A stretch of DNA of 64,000 bases from Azolla caroliniana (GCA_043228905.1 JBHGNT010000020.1:10044001-10108000); one strand, 5' to 3'; shown: positions 20,342-33,598, numbered from the stretch's first letter. Program-made: numbers and translations. Notes: generated by a model from the sequence alone, not told the origin.

Positions 20342-21253
20342 TGTCATGATATGGCAAGACTCGAACCCATGACCTTAGGTTATATGGGTCGAGCTCTTGA
20401 CCATTAGACCATCTATTGTAATACGTAGGATATTATTTTCATTTACATTTTATTATAGGAAATTAGTGTATATTCCAGATTTCTCTGGAACATTCTAGAA
20501 GCTTCAGGATTACTCCTGAAAACACTATAAAAGAGGGCACTAGGCATTATGTTGAACCAAATTGGTTCAACGCCAGTCTTAAGCCTTTTAGCCACCATTG
20601 TATATTCTCTTCATATAATACATATCTTTCTTATCATCACACACACACACTCTCACTCTCTCTCTCTCTCTTTCTCTCTGTCTCGCTCACTTCTTCCTTC
20701 TCTCGAAGAAGTTCCATGTTACGGGCATGACCATATAATATCCCGTGGTGAGAATTGTCGTAGTATTCTATACACGTGGATAAGTGTGAGGGTTAAACAA
20801 AGAGTCTAAAGAAGGGGAGGATTACTTTTAATCCTCGGGATTGAGACAACCCATGAGGCCAAGTGTGAACATGGCTGGGGACCTTGAGAATTACTATAAA
20901 TAAGAGGCCTAGCTACCCTCATTTGGGCATGCATTGACTACGTCGAGACTCTGTCCGTGAGTGGAACGACTCTTGTAGCAAGCGCGCTATCGTCCAGGTA
21001 CGACTCGACGCCAAGGCGGTGGTATGGGACGCCGATCGAGGCTCGAGTCCGTCTCGATCCCTTCGCTCGGGGGTGGTCGGGTGGATCGGCACCCTTCTTT
21101 CTCTCTTTTCTCTCTATTCTTTCTAGATCTATCATTGATATATCCTTATTTTATGCTTACTTTAGTACCTAATCTCTAATATTCCACACCTCTCATAGTA
21201 CTAATCCTTCGTTTAGTACTAATTCCTTCTCTGTCTCAGTACTGTTCATGACA
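20342..21253 (+). repeat. 3' LTR of element III, split by B2
   Basis: Copies the 5' LTR from 20342 to 20716, is interrupted by B2, and resumes at 21182/21187 to TCATGACA at 21253. The TATA box and the palindromic R start (20559-20570) are present, as is the tRNA-like segment (20354-20412, - strand). With B2 and its duplication removed it is 442 bp against 440 bp for the 5' LTR. Confidence 0.93.
20717..21181 (+). repeat. Family B solo LTR (B2) inside the 3' LTR of element III
   Basis: A 465-bp solo LTR with TTCCA target duplication (20712-20716 and 21182-21186). It starts TGTTA and ends TAATA; its relative B1 ends TAACA, so the last C appears to have become T. A TATA-like CTATAAATAAGAGG lies near 20895. 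It inserted after element III and lost its internal region, presumably by LTR-LTR recombination. Confidence 0.9.
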
Positions 21254-21258
21254 GATTG

Positions 21259-21390
21259 AGGCTCGAGTCCGTCTTGATCCCTTCTCTCGGGGATGGTCGA
21301 GTGGATCGGCACTCTCTTTCTGTCTCTCCTCTCTATTTTCTAATAATATATTTCCTTGTTTCATGCTTACATTAGGATCTAGCTTTAACA
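21259..21390 (+). repeat. Family B solo LTR (B1), right part
   Basis: Resumes the B1 sequence after element III and its GATTG duplication; it aligns with 21041-21181 of B2. It ends TAACA at 21390, followed by the CCCTC target duplication (21391-21395). Confidence 0.83.
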
Positions 21391-21395
21391 CCCTC

Positions 21396-24300
21396 ACAAA
21401 CATTGTACTAGTCATCCTAATATGTATTCGTCGCTATGGGTCATTGGTGGTAGATTGTTTATGTCTTTATCATATATCAGGAGTGGTTGGGAGGTTTGGG
21501 TTCCTTTATCCAAACTATCTACCTTTTGTTACTTCAAATCACACTATTGTTTAATAAGAGGTTCCTAACATGTAAAGTTATAATGTAATGCTTTTGTGAT
21601 TTCCCACAATGACCTAGTTTTGTGGTTTTATAGTTTCCCACGACAAGCCTTACACTTGCAATGCTCCTTGATCTTCTAACCACTCAAAATCACAAAAGTT
21701 GTATACCCATACTTATTGTTAAATTTATTCATACAAATGTAGGAACTTGCCAAGGATATGGATAATAATATCAAAACACTAACAAACTCTCGTTCTTGTT
21801 AATGCCTCTTGTTTATGCAATTCTCAACTTCTTTTGGTATTAATTACCTTGATCACACCATTCATAACATCCTTAAATTGAGATATTTGAATTCTATGCC
21901 ATGGCCCATAAACATATAATAGAACTCTACTAATATGAAGCCATGCATGTCCCTACCAATGCCTCCGCCTAGGAAGATGCGTTTTCCTCAACCAAAGTAC
22001 ATATTGTGGGCACCATGGCAATAATGAATACTATTTGAACCCATACCACCCTAACTCAACATGGAAACATCATGTGTTGCCAAGTAGTATGCCATATGCA
22101 GGTTGTCGATTGGTTAATATAAAATCCTTTATTTGTGTTGGGAAACTTGTGCTGTGAAGAGATGCCAAATGTTGATGTTCTTTCTAGTAGGAAGATAAAG
22201 TATCGTTATCACATTTCATATGGTGCGAATAACCTTTGTATTTGTGGGTCCACTTCAATTTAATTCACGTGCACTTGAAAAACATCTCGAAGTTCGTTCA
22301 TACGAAACAAAAGCCGAGTTGGGCTTTATTAGAACTTAAGACTTAGAGAAATTTAAACAAATAGGAAGAAGTTGTTTAGCAATAGGCAACAAATATTAAA
22401 TTCCCCTAGCTTTTCTAAGACTTTTACCATCATTACTCAACAAAATTGGTGAAGACATTCTTGACAATCGTCATTGTCATCATCTTCTTTCTTTCTTCTT
22501 CTAGAATATGGACACATATTCATCCTCATCTTTCCCTTTCCTTCGAATAATAGTAGTAGTTGTTGTTGTATTCATTGTGCTTGTTGGAACAAAAGACTCG
22601 GGTGGGTCATTTGGCCTTTCATGCTCACCAAAGCAACAACTGAACATATTTGTATGCACGTATGCATATATTATGGATAAGGTTGAATTTGGGAAACCTC
22701 AATAACCACTTTCCAACTCCATGTTAAAATGTGGATCATGATGTCCACGTTATCTTATCAACACTCTCGCAAGGTTGTAATCATCATCCCTTAAGTTTCC
22801 ATTATTTCCAAATGCCCCCAATGAACCCCCTAAATAGAGCACAAAATTATCATATATAGCATACATAATCAAGATAAAGGGATTAAATTAATCATACAAT
22901 TACCCAAATACCAAACTTGATTGATCAAGGGTACTTTTACAAACAAGAAGCACAATTTAAAAACATGAAAGCATTATTTTATTTTTATTGGAAAACCATA
23001 AAAACATTTGTGTTTAGTAGATGAGATAATCCAATGATTATGAGCTCAATTAAATTTATTTTGATTTTGAATATCTTGCTTGTGTCTAGTGTATTGTAGA
23101 AAACAATACTATTTTTTGATAAATGCCAAAAGGCTTCACTTAACCTCGTCTCAAGCACTTAATGGTATGGCTAGGAATGCTTGGTCAAACATGGGACACA
23201 AAGGTATTGATGATCATGGGTTATGTCAAGGATGCCATGCTTAATTGTGTGATTAAGAGAATACATGGTTAGACATGGAATGTAAAGGTGTTCATTGATG
23301 TGTATAGAATCTAGCATGATAGCGATATGATTAGGATAATGCAAGGTTTTATATTGTGCATGTGGAATGGGTATAGGTAGCATGGGTATTTATTTCATGG
23401 ATGGTAATGCATGGATCATAGGGAGGAAAAGGCAAGGTTTTAAAAGTCTGCATTCAAATGAAAAAATATCTCACTTGCCTAATGACGAACCTCACCCACC
23501 ACTTGATTACCAAATGAACACACCCAACTTATTCTCTCGTGGTTTATTTACAATTCTATGACATTATAATATTGTAGGTGACTCGTATTTGGTACACCAA
23601 GTACACAATATTAAGGGTTTGATCGATGCATCACATATGTGTGTTATTTTGGATACTCGTGATTAGTCTAGGCTAGAAAAGGTTAATTGAGTATCAATTA
23701 TTTAGTTTCCAAATAAAACATGTATTCTTGGGAGTTTGCTATGTTTCCTTAAAACATTCCATATAAGCTTCTTTATTTCCTTTTTTTTCTTGTTTATTTT
23801 ATTTTAACATAAACTACACCATAGTTTCCATTACCAATGCAATAAGCTAGCTTCTTTATTTCCTTAACATAATTGTCATCATATAAACAATTATTATGGC
23901 ATTGATCATGTCATATAGTTCTCAAAAGCCAATGTTCTATCATAATGTGTTGTGAGCTCAAACTCTTAGATATCTATCAATTTTTAATGCCCCAATGATT
24001 CGATGACCATAAACGTGCATAGTAATCCCAATCAAAATGTTGGACATATTACATGATGCATTTGGCCAATTGATAATCCTTAACTCATTTGATATATGTT
24101 TGGGTGTAAAGACGCAACTATATGAGGATATATGTAGCTTTGGGATCAAAGAACATGACATCATTGTAACTTTATTCCTATCCATGTGACATTGGCAACT
24201 TAGTTCACCTAGTTATACATTGGCTCCCTTAACCATGTCAATGATCAACTAGAAAGGCATTCTCATTGGCCTCTTAACATTATATAGTTTTACACCACTA

Positions 24301-27300
24301 CATACATAAGAGATACCATGGTACATTGTCTCTTACGATGATAATCAAGGCACAAAGCTTATAGATTTCTTAGCGCATAACGTGTTAGTTACAATTGTAC
24401 ACATTGTTTTTGCCCCTAGACTACATTCTAATGTTGTCTATAATTTGTTCATATGTAATTCATGCATTGATCCTAGGGTAGAAAGTAGACACCACGATGA
24501 CTTAGTATGGGATGTGTCCTCATGTCTATATTGAAAGCTAATTTTAAAGAAAGTCTAATCCATCAACCATGGTGATAGGATGGGTTGGGTATAATTAGGA
24601 TCCGTGAAGAATTGCAACTACATTTATTGTAGTCGACATAAGTATCCTAATATTATGATAAAAATCCATTCTATTGCATGTAAGATACAACCAATATTAT
24701 TATGATAAGCAATAGCTTTAGTAAAAGGTGTCTATGTTCCTTCAAACGCCGGATATTCAATTCTTATCAGTTGGAAACATTTATTAAGGGAATAAAATGC
24801 AACAACATCATACAAAATTGCTACCAAGTTTCAATTAAATGTAAAGATGTTGTATTATAAATAATTGTAAGTTTCAATAACACATGCAATTGTGTTTTTA
24901 TACGTGTTTGACATGAATATACCCATTGATGAATGCATGCCATGGTTCTTAAGGATCCACACATGAATATGTGGCCAAATATTCGGATGACAATGTTGGG
25001 AGGAGCGTGTATTGTAACCACCAATCATCGACTATGAAAATTTAATGAGAAGGTCATAAAGTAATCATTGTTGTTCCACGTAGAAGTCATAATTATTTAT
25101 ACTTGACAAGTAATTGGGTATACTCATTGAAAATAATCGTGTTAACAAAAACTATGTTGCATATATCATATTTGTCATTACGCATTGTGATAATTTTGGT
25201 AAAATTTGTATAATTGATACAATCATTATTTAAAATGCAAACACTTCAATCAGTCTAAGCATGTAATAACATGTACAACTTTAGTTGCATACACATGTCA
25301 GATTCCATAATTTCGATGGACATAGACCAACCATGAAAACACGTTATGATTAAATTAGTACAAATTGCAATTCTCTTAACTTTAAAGCAAACATAGGCAT
25401 GATAACAATAGTAATACATGTTGGTTTTATCAACTTAACTAATTCTCGTACATATTTGATTAGGATTGGAATTTTGCAATTCCTTTCCAATACTACCCTT
25501 TCTTTCATTTACTTGACCAATATTAATTAGATCACAAGAACACTACTGTTATGAATTGTCATGATAACATTAAGGATTTTACTTATAGCTGGAGCCTTGA
25601 AACCTCATATCGATACATTAATCTTCAAAGAAACCTATGATGTAATTCCTTTATCATTTGAACTATCCGATTGCATACTTTTTGTTTATTTTGGGCATGG
25701 CATAGCCATAAACACAGGGTAGATAGATTCTAGTTGTTACATGAACACTTTTTTTAGAAATGCTTCACATTATCTTTGGGACACATGAAAGTGAAGTAAT
25801 AACTCACAAAGAATCTAGAAAACCGAGGAGAGTGCAAACACTAGCAATATGCTATATTAATGACGTCAATACCCATGCATCATATTCTACGAATATGCTA
25901 TACAAGTCTTCTCATGTGTGTGTAAATGCAAATAAGCCTCGTGGTATTGTATGGAACTTGATAATACTTAAGAAGGAAACTTCATTTTCAAACTAAGCTA
26001 TAAATGTACTTTTAGAAGTTCGGTTTTATTCTTCCTAGATATAAAAGTTAATTCAAACATTGTAAACATATATAGCTATGACACCTACAATATGGATAGA
26101 CGAACAAAGACAAAACTTGTAAACATTCTTAAAATGTGTCACCTTTAATTTACAATGCGCCACCATCAAATCTTGTCTTCCACAATCACTTTATATGTCT
26201 CTAAATTATGATACGAGTGCATGTCACAATAGAAACAATGCTCAAATATAAGGGTGACCTTAATAGAAATGGATTCCTAAAGCAATCTCGAAATTACAGC
26301 TTTCTTATGATTTTTTAGATTACTTTTTTGAGTGGAATGGTGTCTCAATGAGAAATAGGAAGTCAATATTCAACCTAACACAATAACTATGACAACTTGC
26401 ACATGCTCGGTTATTCCTCCCATTTGCTCTTCGTGTTAAGATGAATGTTTGGAACATATGTTGATGTAAATTGCATAATGAAGTGTGGATGATCTCCAAA
26501 TCACCATTTTCATGAAACTCATGTGTGATCTTGATGATCATACAAGCCAGGGATTATACAAAGGGGCTTGACATTGTTCTTTAAAAGGCACTTGCATGCA
26601 TACATTTTAGTTTTAACATTGAGAATTCATCAATCTTTGACAACATTTAAAATATATATCAAGTCAATCTAAACTTGACTAAGTAGGGAACATGTAACTA
26701 GTTTTAAACCATACTTGAGTTTCAACTCAATAATGTCGTATCGAATATAAAAAATCAAAACATCTATTGTTATCAATCCATCGCGTACAGAGGAACTGTT
26801 GATTTGTATAATCTGTCATTGCATTTGGTTGAAAAGCATGTGGTGTGAAGCTACCATGTCTTGTAACATCTGACCTTTCTTTTGTGGTAGTGAATGCGAA
26901 TAATTGAATACATCTAAAAATGCATTCCATGGCCGAGTGTAAGAGTTTGAAGTTGACAGGTTATCAAATGCAATGAAAACACGACCAATAAATCACATGA
27001 TTACAATGACATAGAGGCATGTCACTACTTTTATTCTTGCAACAAATATCTATAAATAAAATAGACATTTTATTAGTGATGTGAGGAATTCAATTTAATA
27101 TCATAAAATCGAAGCTAATGGGCTCGTGGATTGTGGTGCAAAAGTGGGGAGGCACAAAAATGAAGTGCATTGGCAAGGGAAAGAAGATGGGAATTGGTAT
27201 ACATGCCTAACATGTACGTACTACAATATCAAACAAATGTTCTAGGCTTTAAGATAAAAACTATTAATCAAGTTATCTAATGGCAACCAAACCTCTCAAC

Positions 27301-27980
27301 ATCGTCACAATATTCATTCAATCTCGAGCGGTAACATGTCATGTCACTTTAATCGTAAATGTTTCAGGATTGAATGAATTAGAGATGAGATGAAATTGTA
27401 GCCATGTTCATGGCCCTCACAAGGGATGTGTAAAACTCGCCAACGAATTGTAGCCATTTTTCCACGACCAAATTTGATGACCCATGGCGAAGTTTCGAAA
27501 AGAAGAAGTAGGAGATAAAATCTGATCAATCCATAACAAACTTTTTGGGCAGTTTTGGACTTGGCATGTAAAAAGAAGACCAAACTTGGTATGTAAAAAA
27601 GAAGAAGAAAAAACAGAGATTCATGAAAAGACAACAAACTGTGTGTCTAATCCATATACAATATCTAACCTAGATCCCCCTCAAAAGATAACTAGGAATA
27701 TTCATGCCTCATACATTTTTTAATCACATATACGAAAATATGCTGCTGTTTTTTAAATTTTTTGCTAATTAGTTAATTAGCTACCAATTATTTGTAGATG
27801 GTGGTATGTGGCTAGACATTAAATACTTATTATTATTATGTTACTCATTTTTTCTTTCAATAAAACAATAGCAATAAAAAAATCTGAGTGGGATGTGGAT
27901 GTGGTGGCTCCATGCAAATTTTCTTAAAGCCCACCAATTTTATAGTTTGAAAGCTTTTTTTGACAACTTTTAATGCAGTA
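21396..27980. other. AT-rich intergenic DNA, no gene recognised
   Basis: About 6.6 kb of AT-rich sequence with only short, unrelated ORFs in all frames. I see no transposon coding domain, no LTR pair and no RNA gene. Old, unrecognisable repeat remnants are possible. Confidence 0.6.
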
Positions 27981-28450
27981 GTAGTAACAGTCCTCCTCTG
28001 ATTCAATGCAGTAAGTATACTTTACATACAACATAACAGACACATACATATGATAGATACATTACATACATACATACATACATACATACAGTAGTAGTAA
28101 GTTGTAACAGTCCTCTGATTCAATGCAGTATACTTTGCATACATATAAAGTACACATACATACATACATGCATACACATACCATACAGCAGTAGTAACAG
28201 TCTTCTGATTCAATGCAGTATACTTTGCATACACATAACATACACACACATGCATACATACATACATACATACATTTGCATAACCTACATGTGTGTATGT
28301 GTAGCAATGGTAAAGCTGTCCATGTATATAGCATACACACACACACACACGTGCAGTGTACGGATTCAGTACATCATTATGCATATGTATGTGAGTGTAT
28401 AGATACATATATGTATGTATGTATGTGTAAGTGTACATTTTCATGTGTGC
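27981..28450. repeat. tandem repeats and TACA/CA microsatellites upstream of BOR
   Basis: A module containing AGTAACAGTC, CTCTGATTCAATGCAGTA and TACTTT(A/G)CATAC occurs three times, starting near 27981, 28091 and 28191 (spacing about 100-110 bp). The copies are separated by TACA, CA and TATG microsatellite runs, continuing as TGTATG runs to about 28440. Lies 0.5-1 kb upstream of the BOR start. Confidence 0.85.
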
Positions 28451-28771
28451 ATAGTTAGTGGGCATGTATGTCTCTATTTAGTCAGTTCTGAATATGAACA
28501 ATGGGCTGCACTGAGATTTGCAGAGCTTTTCCATGTTCAAATCAATCTGTCACCAGCCATCATCATCATCATCATTGTCATCATCATCTTCTTCTTCTTC
28601 TTAAGTAATCTAGTTAACATTGAAGTGTTTTTTTTGTTTGTTTTAGTTTCAAGCCTCTACATCAACATCCTCTGTTCCTCCTATAACTAGATTTCTATCA
28701 CTCTTTCATCCTACCCTGTTTCAACATTCTGTTGTGTATAGGTAAGTGGCTCTGATAGCCATCATCACATA

Positions 28772-28791
28772 ATGTAAGGCTCATGAACTGA
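28772..28791 (+). promoter_or_regulatory. minimal upstream ORFs (ATGTAA, ATGAACTGA) before BOR
   Basis: ATG-stop (ATGTAA) at 28772-28777 is followed by ATG AAC TGA at 28783-28791 and another short uORF just after, all about 215-230 nt upstream of the BOR start codon. AUGUAA is the boron-responsive ribosome-stalling uORF of Arabidopsis NIP5;1, and uORFs are reported to repress Arabidopsis BOR1 under high boron. A strong donor-like AGGTAAGT at 28739-28746 means this stretch could instead be in a 5' UTR intron. Confidence 0.35.
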
Positions 28792-29003
28792 TGATAATAT
28801 GCACAGATATAAACCATCAATTCGAACAAAGCATTTAGTTAGAAGCAGGATCAATATATGTATGCCATAATCAATCATCCAATGACTCTGCAATAGCTTA
28901 GATAAAACCACAAGTTTGGAAGCGTTGTGAAGTGTGTATAAGAGGCACAGAGTGTCTATAATAGATTGAAGAGGTATATGAGAAAAAGAAGTATCTTCAT
29001 ATC

Positions 29004-32000
29004 ATGAATATAGAAGATCATCGTGCTCCCTTCGATGGGATAAAGAAGGACATAAAAGGAAGGTTAAAATTCTACAAGGCGGATTGGACTAGTGGATTTT
29101 CCTCTGGTTTCAGGTAATTATGGATGCATGCTGTTTCTTTCTTTACCTTTTGCCTGGTTTTCTGACACCCAGAAGGTTGTAAGTACGATAGCTATGTCTT
29201 ATGTGTCGTCTTCAAATGCAGAATCTTTGCTCCAACAACATACATATTCTTTGCATCTGCCATTCCAGTTATCTCATTCGGAGAACAGCTCGATCGAGAC
29301 ACAAGTAAGACCTTTTTTCTTGTGTCTACTCTGTCTGCTCATTAAAACTTCTACAAGTACGGTATACACGTATTATACATAAACCCATACGTATATGCCT
29401 GATTGTGTATGTGTATACATGTATGTATACAAGCATATATCTACTTATTTATGTATGTGAGCATGTATGCATCATACAAATATACGTATATATGTCTGTA
29501 TGATGCTTGCACACATACATATATCCCCTAACTGTGCTTATAAATATGAGCGTTTAGAAGGAAACCCCTCCATGTCCATGTTCCAGAGTTTAGGGCAATT
29601 TGCAGTCCATAAAATCTGAATCCATGGTGTCTTCAAATGGCCAACGTTATTCATGTGTCATTGATATCTTTGACAGATGGACTCATCACTGCTGTTCACA
29701 CATTGGTTTCTACTTCATTGTGTGGGATCATACATTCTATCATCGGAGGACAGCCATTATTGGTTCTTGGTGTTGCTGAGCCTACAGTCATTATGTATAC
29801 ATTCATGTACAGCTTTATAAAGGATAGGAGTGACATTGGGCCGAGACTGTTTCTAGCTTGGTGTGGATGGTAACAAACCTCAGGACTTTGTTTTCCATTT
29901 ATTCGTTAACTTGGGCCACAAATTTGTAATCTAATTTGAAAATTGTGGCGTGCTGTTGTTTTCCGAGGGAAAAACTCACCAATAACTTTGAATTTCTTAT
30001 TTATTTCCCAAATGCCCCCAGTTTCTCTTTATTTCACCCAATTTCGTTGGTCAATGCCGTCTCGAGAAATTATATGTTCTATTTGAGAAATTCTTTGATC
30101 AATTCATGTCCTTCTTCTCTTTTCAGGGGTTAGTTAACTAGGGGGTTTTGTGGAAATGATGAATCTCATGGACGTTTGGATTAATAAAGAAAAAATCGGG
30201 TACTGCTGAGTTTTTCTCTGTTATTATCATGTAACCCTAAAGGCATATGAACTGTTGACATATAGGGTTTGCATTTGGACATCAGCATCACTATTCTTAA
30301 TGGCGATACTTGGTGCATGTTCCATCATAAATCAGTTTACTAGAGTGGCAGGAGAACTTTTTGGATTTTTAATAGCTATTTTGTTCATGCAACAAGCTAT
30401 CAAGGTGTCACTTCCTTTCTTTCTATATGATATTTATAGTCATTTCAATTTGGCCATTCAAAATATGATTTGGGCTTACCATAAGCTAGGTCTCAGGGTA
30501 TTATAGAAGAGTTTCAAATCCCAAAGCTTGCTGATAAGTCATTGGATGAGTATAAGCCTGCATGGCTCTTTGCCAATGGCATGTTTGGTATGGTGCTTTC
30601 TTTTGGATTGCTTTGGACAGCGTTGAAAAGCCGAAAAGCTCGATCGTGGAGATATGGCACAGGTAAGGAGTTATTTCAAACAAATATATATAGATTATAT
30701 ATGTATTGAACCTAGATATCTTCACATGGATATCTGTATTGAACCTAGAAAAAACACCTAAATATGCTTGTTTCAATCAAAAAATGTAAAAGTATGCTTG
30801 CTTATTTGCGAACGTTACCTATATGCGCATCACTCAAAGTTGAGGCCCCTAATTGCATGAAAAGGAAGATTAAGCTGACTTTTTTTATTAAAATGGTTAT
30901 CAGGTAAATTTAGAGGAATTATAGCTGACTATGGAGTACCATTAATGGTTCTCGTGTGGACGGCATTATCATATTCATCCTCGAAGAATGTACCGTCTGG
31001 CATTCCAAGGCGACTTTTCAGCCCAAATCCATGGTCACATAGTGCTTCAAGAAACTGGACTGTTATTAAGGTGAGTCTTTATGTCAAAATCTTTGATGCG
31101 TTTTTTTTCCTCATTTCATTTGGGGAATATGTTAGAATTTAAGTTGTGGAATAATTCAAAGAGGGTCTCTTGTGGTTTTTTAGGAAATGGGGGAAGTTCC
31201 GATAATTTACATTTTTGGTGCCTTCATCCCAGCTACCATGATAGCTGTTCTCTACTACTTTGATCACAGTATTGCATCTCAACTGGCTCAACAAAAGGAG
31301 TTTAACTTGACAAAACCATCAGCATTCCACTATGATTTATTTCTTCTAGGCTTTCTGGTAGTATGTTGGCCTCAAGCATGATCCAATCAATTATCACTAT
31401 CATATTTGATGCAAAATTAGAGTGACCCTTTTCTTTTTGGACAGGTAATGATATGTGGATTAATTGGGATACCTCCTTCAAATGGTGTTATTCCCCAGTC
31501 TCCAATGCATACAAAAAGCTTAGCAACACTAAAACATCAGGTCTAAAGAGACATGCTCAATGAAAATTTCCTAAAACACATGTTCTAAGTTCTGTAGATG
31601 TATGAATAGACATATGTATCCATCCTGCAACGTATGCATCATGTGATTCTGGTTAGGTATGTGCACACGTGATGCACATCAAGTTCAGAAACAGATTAGA
31701 ACTATGAATTTCTCTATGCGTATGCATAATTTAATATATATCAAAGGATCTTATGTACTAACTTTGTTAAATAAAATCTGTAGCTCGTTCGTAAGAAGAT
31801 TGTCAAAGCAGCAAGAAGAAGTATTGATCATAATGTAACTCTGGCTGAGCTTTATGAGAACATGAAAGAAGCTTTTAAGCAGACAGGGACTCCATTGGAC
31901 TTGCACACCCCATCCTTCCGGGTAAATAATATGTTCAAATTCAGCAGTTACATTTTAATATATTTGGAATCAAGATTTGGTGCATTTCGTACAATATTTG

Positions 32001-33598
32001 GTGGTTAGTTGATCTAGTTGGATATATACACCGATCAGATTATTATGTAAGAAGTAAAAGGACATATTATAGCTAAGTGTTCTTTTTGCGCTTCATAAAT
32101 TGGAAATGTGCAGGCATTGAAAGAACTAAAAAGAAGCACATTACAACTGGCTGCAAGCAATGGGTGTCTTCACACTCCGGTTGATGCTAGCATCTTCGAT
32201 CCCGAGAAGGATGTTGATGACCTGTTGCCTGTGGAGGTAAAAGAGCAAAGGCTAAGCAATTTGTTGCAGTCATTGATGGTTGGAGGGTGTGTCGGAGCAA
32301 TGCCACTATTGAAAAAGATCCCGACCTCTGTTTTGTGGGGTTACTTTGCTTATATGGCTATAGATAGTCTACATGGAAGCCAATTCTGGGAAAGGATACT
32401 CCTCCTTTTCACCCCACCCAGTCGCCGATATAAGTATGAATACCATCTATGCTTCAAATTAAATGTATATTTTGAGTTATGTGTTATGAGCATATTTATA
32501 ATCATATACCCATCATGTGGAGCACATTGTATTCAGTGCTTGCAGAAAAACTTCAGCTTAAAAGGAAAAAATGAAAAGAGGCAGATGGGATTCAAACTAT
32601 TATGCTTTAGGGAAGTATCAAGTAACATTCCTCTAGGGATGCAAATACCTAATATTAACTATCTAAATCAAATTATACAAATCCATTAACCCTCCAGCCA
32701 TGCTCCCAGATGTTCCTCATCTGCATGGCAGGGACTCATGAGAGATAGAGCTGAGGATCATTCTGTAATGAGAATGGTTTATGCATTTGTTAAAAAAAAA
32801 AGGGAAATTAATGATATGTTAAATAGTAATTTAGGTCAGAGATAATGGATTAACTTGAACACAATAACCTCCATTGACATATATGCTTATATAAAACTTC
32901 GGCTAGAAAACCGATGATTCGTAATCAGCCTTATGACTATTCTTCCTTATGTATAGGGTTCTTGAAGAATCGCATGGTTCATTCGTCGAGGCTGTTCCAT
33001 TCAAGGTAATCAGCACTTTCACTTTATTTCAGCTTGTGTACCTATCCGCGTGCTTCGGAATCACTTGGATTCCTTTGGCTGGAGTACTATTTCCTCTGCT
33101 CATCATGCTTCTAGTTCCGGTGAGGCGATACATCTTACCGAGATTCTTCAAAGCTGCTCATTTACAAGAACTGGATCGGGCCGAGTATGAAGAAGCTGCT
33201 CCAATGAATCATGACATGGCAATGAGGGTATGTATATCATGAATTCATTTCCAATGCATACATGTGCTATCTATATCATTGTTCATTTCTGATTCTGTAC
33301 AGAAGAGAAATATTCACTAAAATTGTTGAGTAATTTGCATACAAAGAATTTGCATTTTGCATCAATTAACTTGATGGTTCTTTCTTTTTCCTTTTTATAG
33401 GAGGCCAATGAAACCGGATTAGGAAGGGCATGTTGGTTGGATGATGAATATGACGAGGGTGAGGTGTTTGATGAGATGATGACGAGTGGTCGTGGTGAAA
33501 TTCGTCATTGTCTTAGCTATACCTCTGATGTGATCGACAATGAAAATATGAATGAGGTTTCATGTGGGGCACAACCAGTTCAAGGACCGTGCCCCTAG
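29004..33598 (+). CDS. BOR1-like: BOR-type boron (borate) exporter, 12 exons, complete
   Basis: Coding exons: 29004-29113, 29222-29304, 29677-29869, 30266-30404, 30497-30662, 30904-31070, 31184-31357, 31445-31540, 31784-31921, 32114-32433, 32957-33227, 33401-33598. All introns are GT-AG and phases agree, giving 2055 nt (684 aa). The product is an anion-exchanger-fold (SLC4/bicarbonate transporter family) membrane protein that exports borate at the plasma membrane. Family motifs: [64 protein letters not shown] and [17 protein letters not shown]. The start at 29004 gives the expected short N-terminus before [12 protein letters not shown]. The C-terminal tail (exon 12) is acidic and shorter than in Arabidopsis BOR1, and diverges from it. 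No frameshift or stop, so probably functional. Whether it is BOR1- or BOR4-like needs a tree. Confidence 0.95.

Larger units (their letters stand above)
16737..20349 (+). pseudogene. Pol of element III: PR-RT-RNaseH-IN-chromodomain (one frameshift)
   Basis: Two open stretches (16737-19157 and 19129-20349) in different frames make one pol gene; the break is a 1-bp change near a T run at 19149-19153. Domains: retropepsin LLDSGANS (near 16914); RT with PVFFVKKKDGS-like IFFVKKKDGSLRLVVDY (17580) and YLDDLLVYS (17917); RNase H EADASDVALGS (18358); an integrase HHCC domain (HDTYTAGHFGST on, near 19040), whose CxxC is split by the frameshift; D,D,E core in LDFITDL, SDRGPQFVS and GQAERTNQ; and a C-terminal chromodomain near 20110-20290 (EYEVAAILDSK, YYLVDWLGYSPSERTWEP). 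The chromodomain would bind modified histone tails and guide integration. All catalytic motifs are intact; only the frameshift disables this copy. Confidence 0.92.
15099..21253 (+). mobile_element. Chromodomain Ty3/gypsy element III (chromovirus), nested in B1
   Basis: A complete LTR retrotransposon of 5690 bp once the 465-bp B2 insertion is discounted. Target duplication GATTG lies at 15094-15098 and 21254-21258. LTR ends form a perfect 8-bp inverted repeat, TGTCATGA...TCATGACA. The internal region has gag, then pol in the -1 frame (PR, RT, RNase H, integrase, chromodomain) and a clean polypurine tract. LTRs are nearly identical apart from CA/CT microsatellite length, so insertion is recent, yet this copy has one stop in gag, a frameshift in pol and a damaged zinc knuckle. 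Chromodomain, domain order and apparent self-priming fit the chromovirus group that includes Tf1/sushi. Confidence 0.94.

Noticed and set aside
28022-28465. ORFs rich in Tyr/Cys/Met/Val over the TACA repeats
   Set aside because: They are translations of TACA/CA microsatellites, with overlapping frames on both strands open for the same reason.
32430-32689. ORF continuing past the exon 10 donor of BOR as a longer protein
   Set aside because: The donor CGATATAA|GTATGA and the acceptor at 32956 restore the conserved BOR frame; the extension is intronic.
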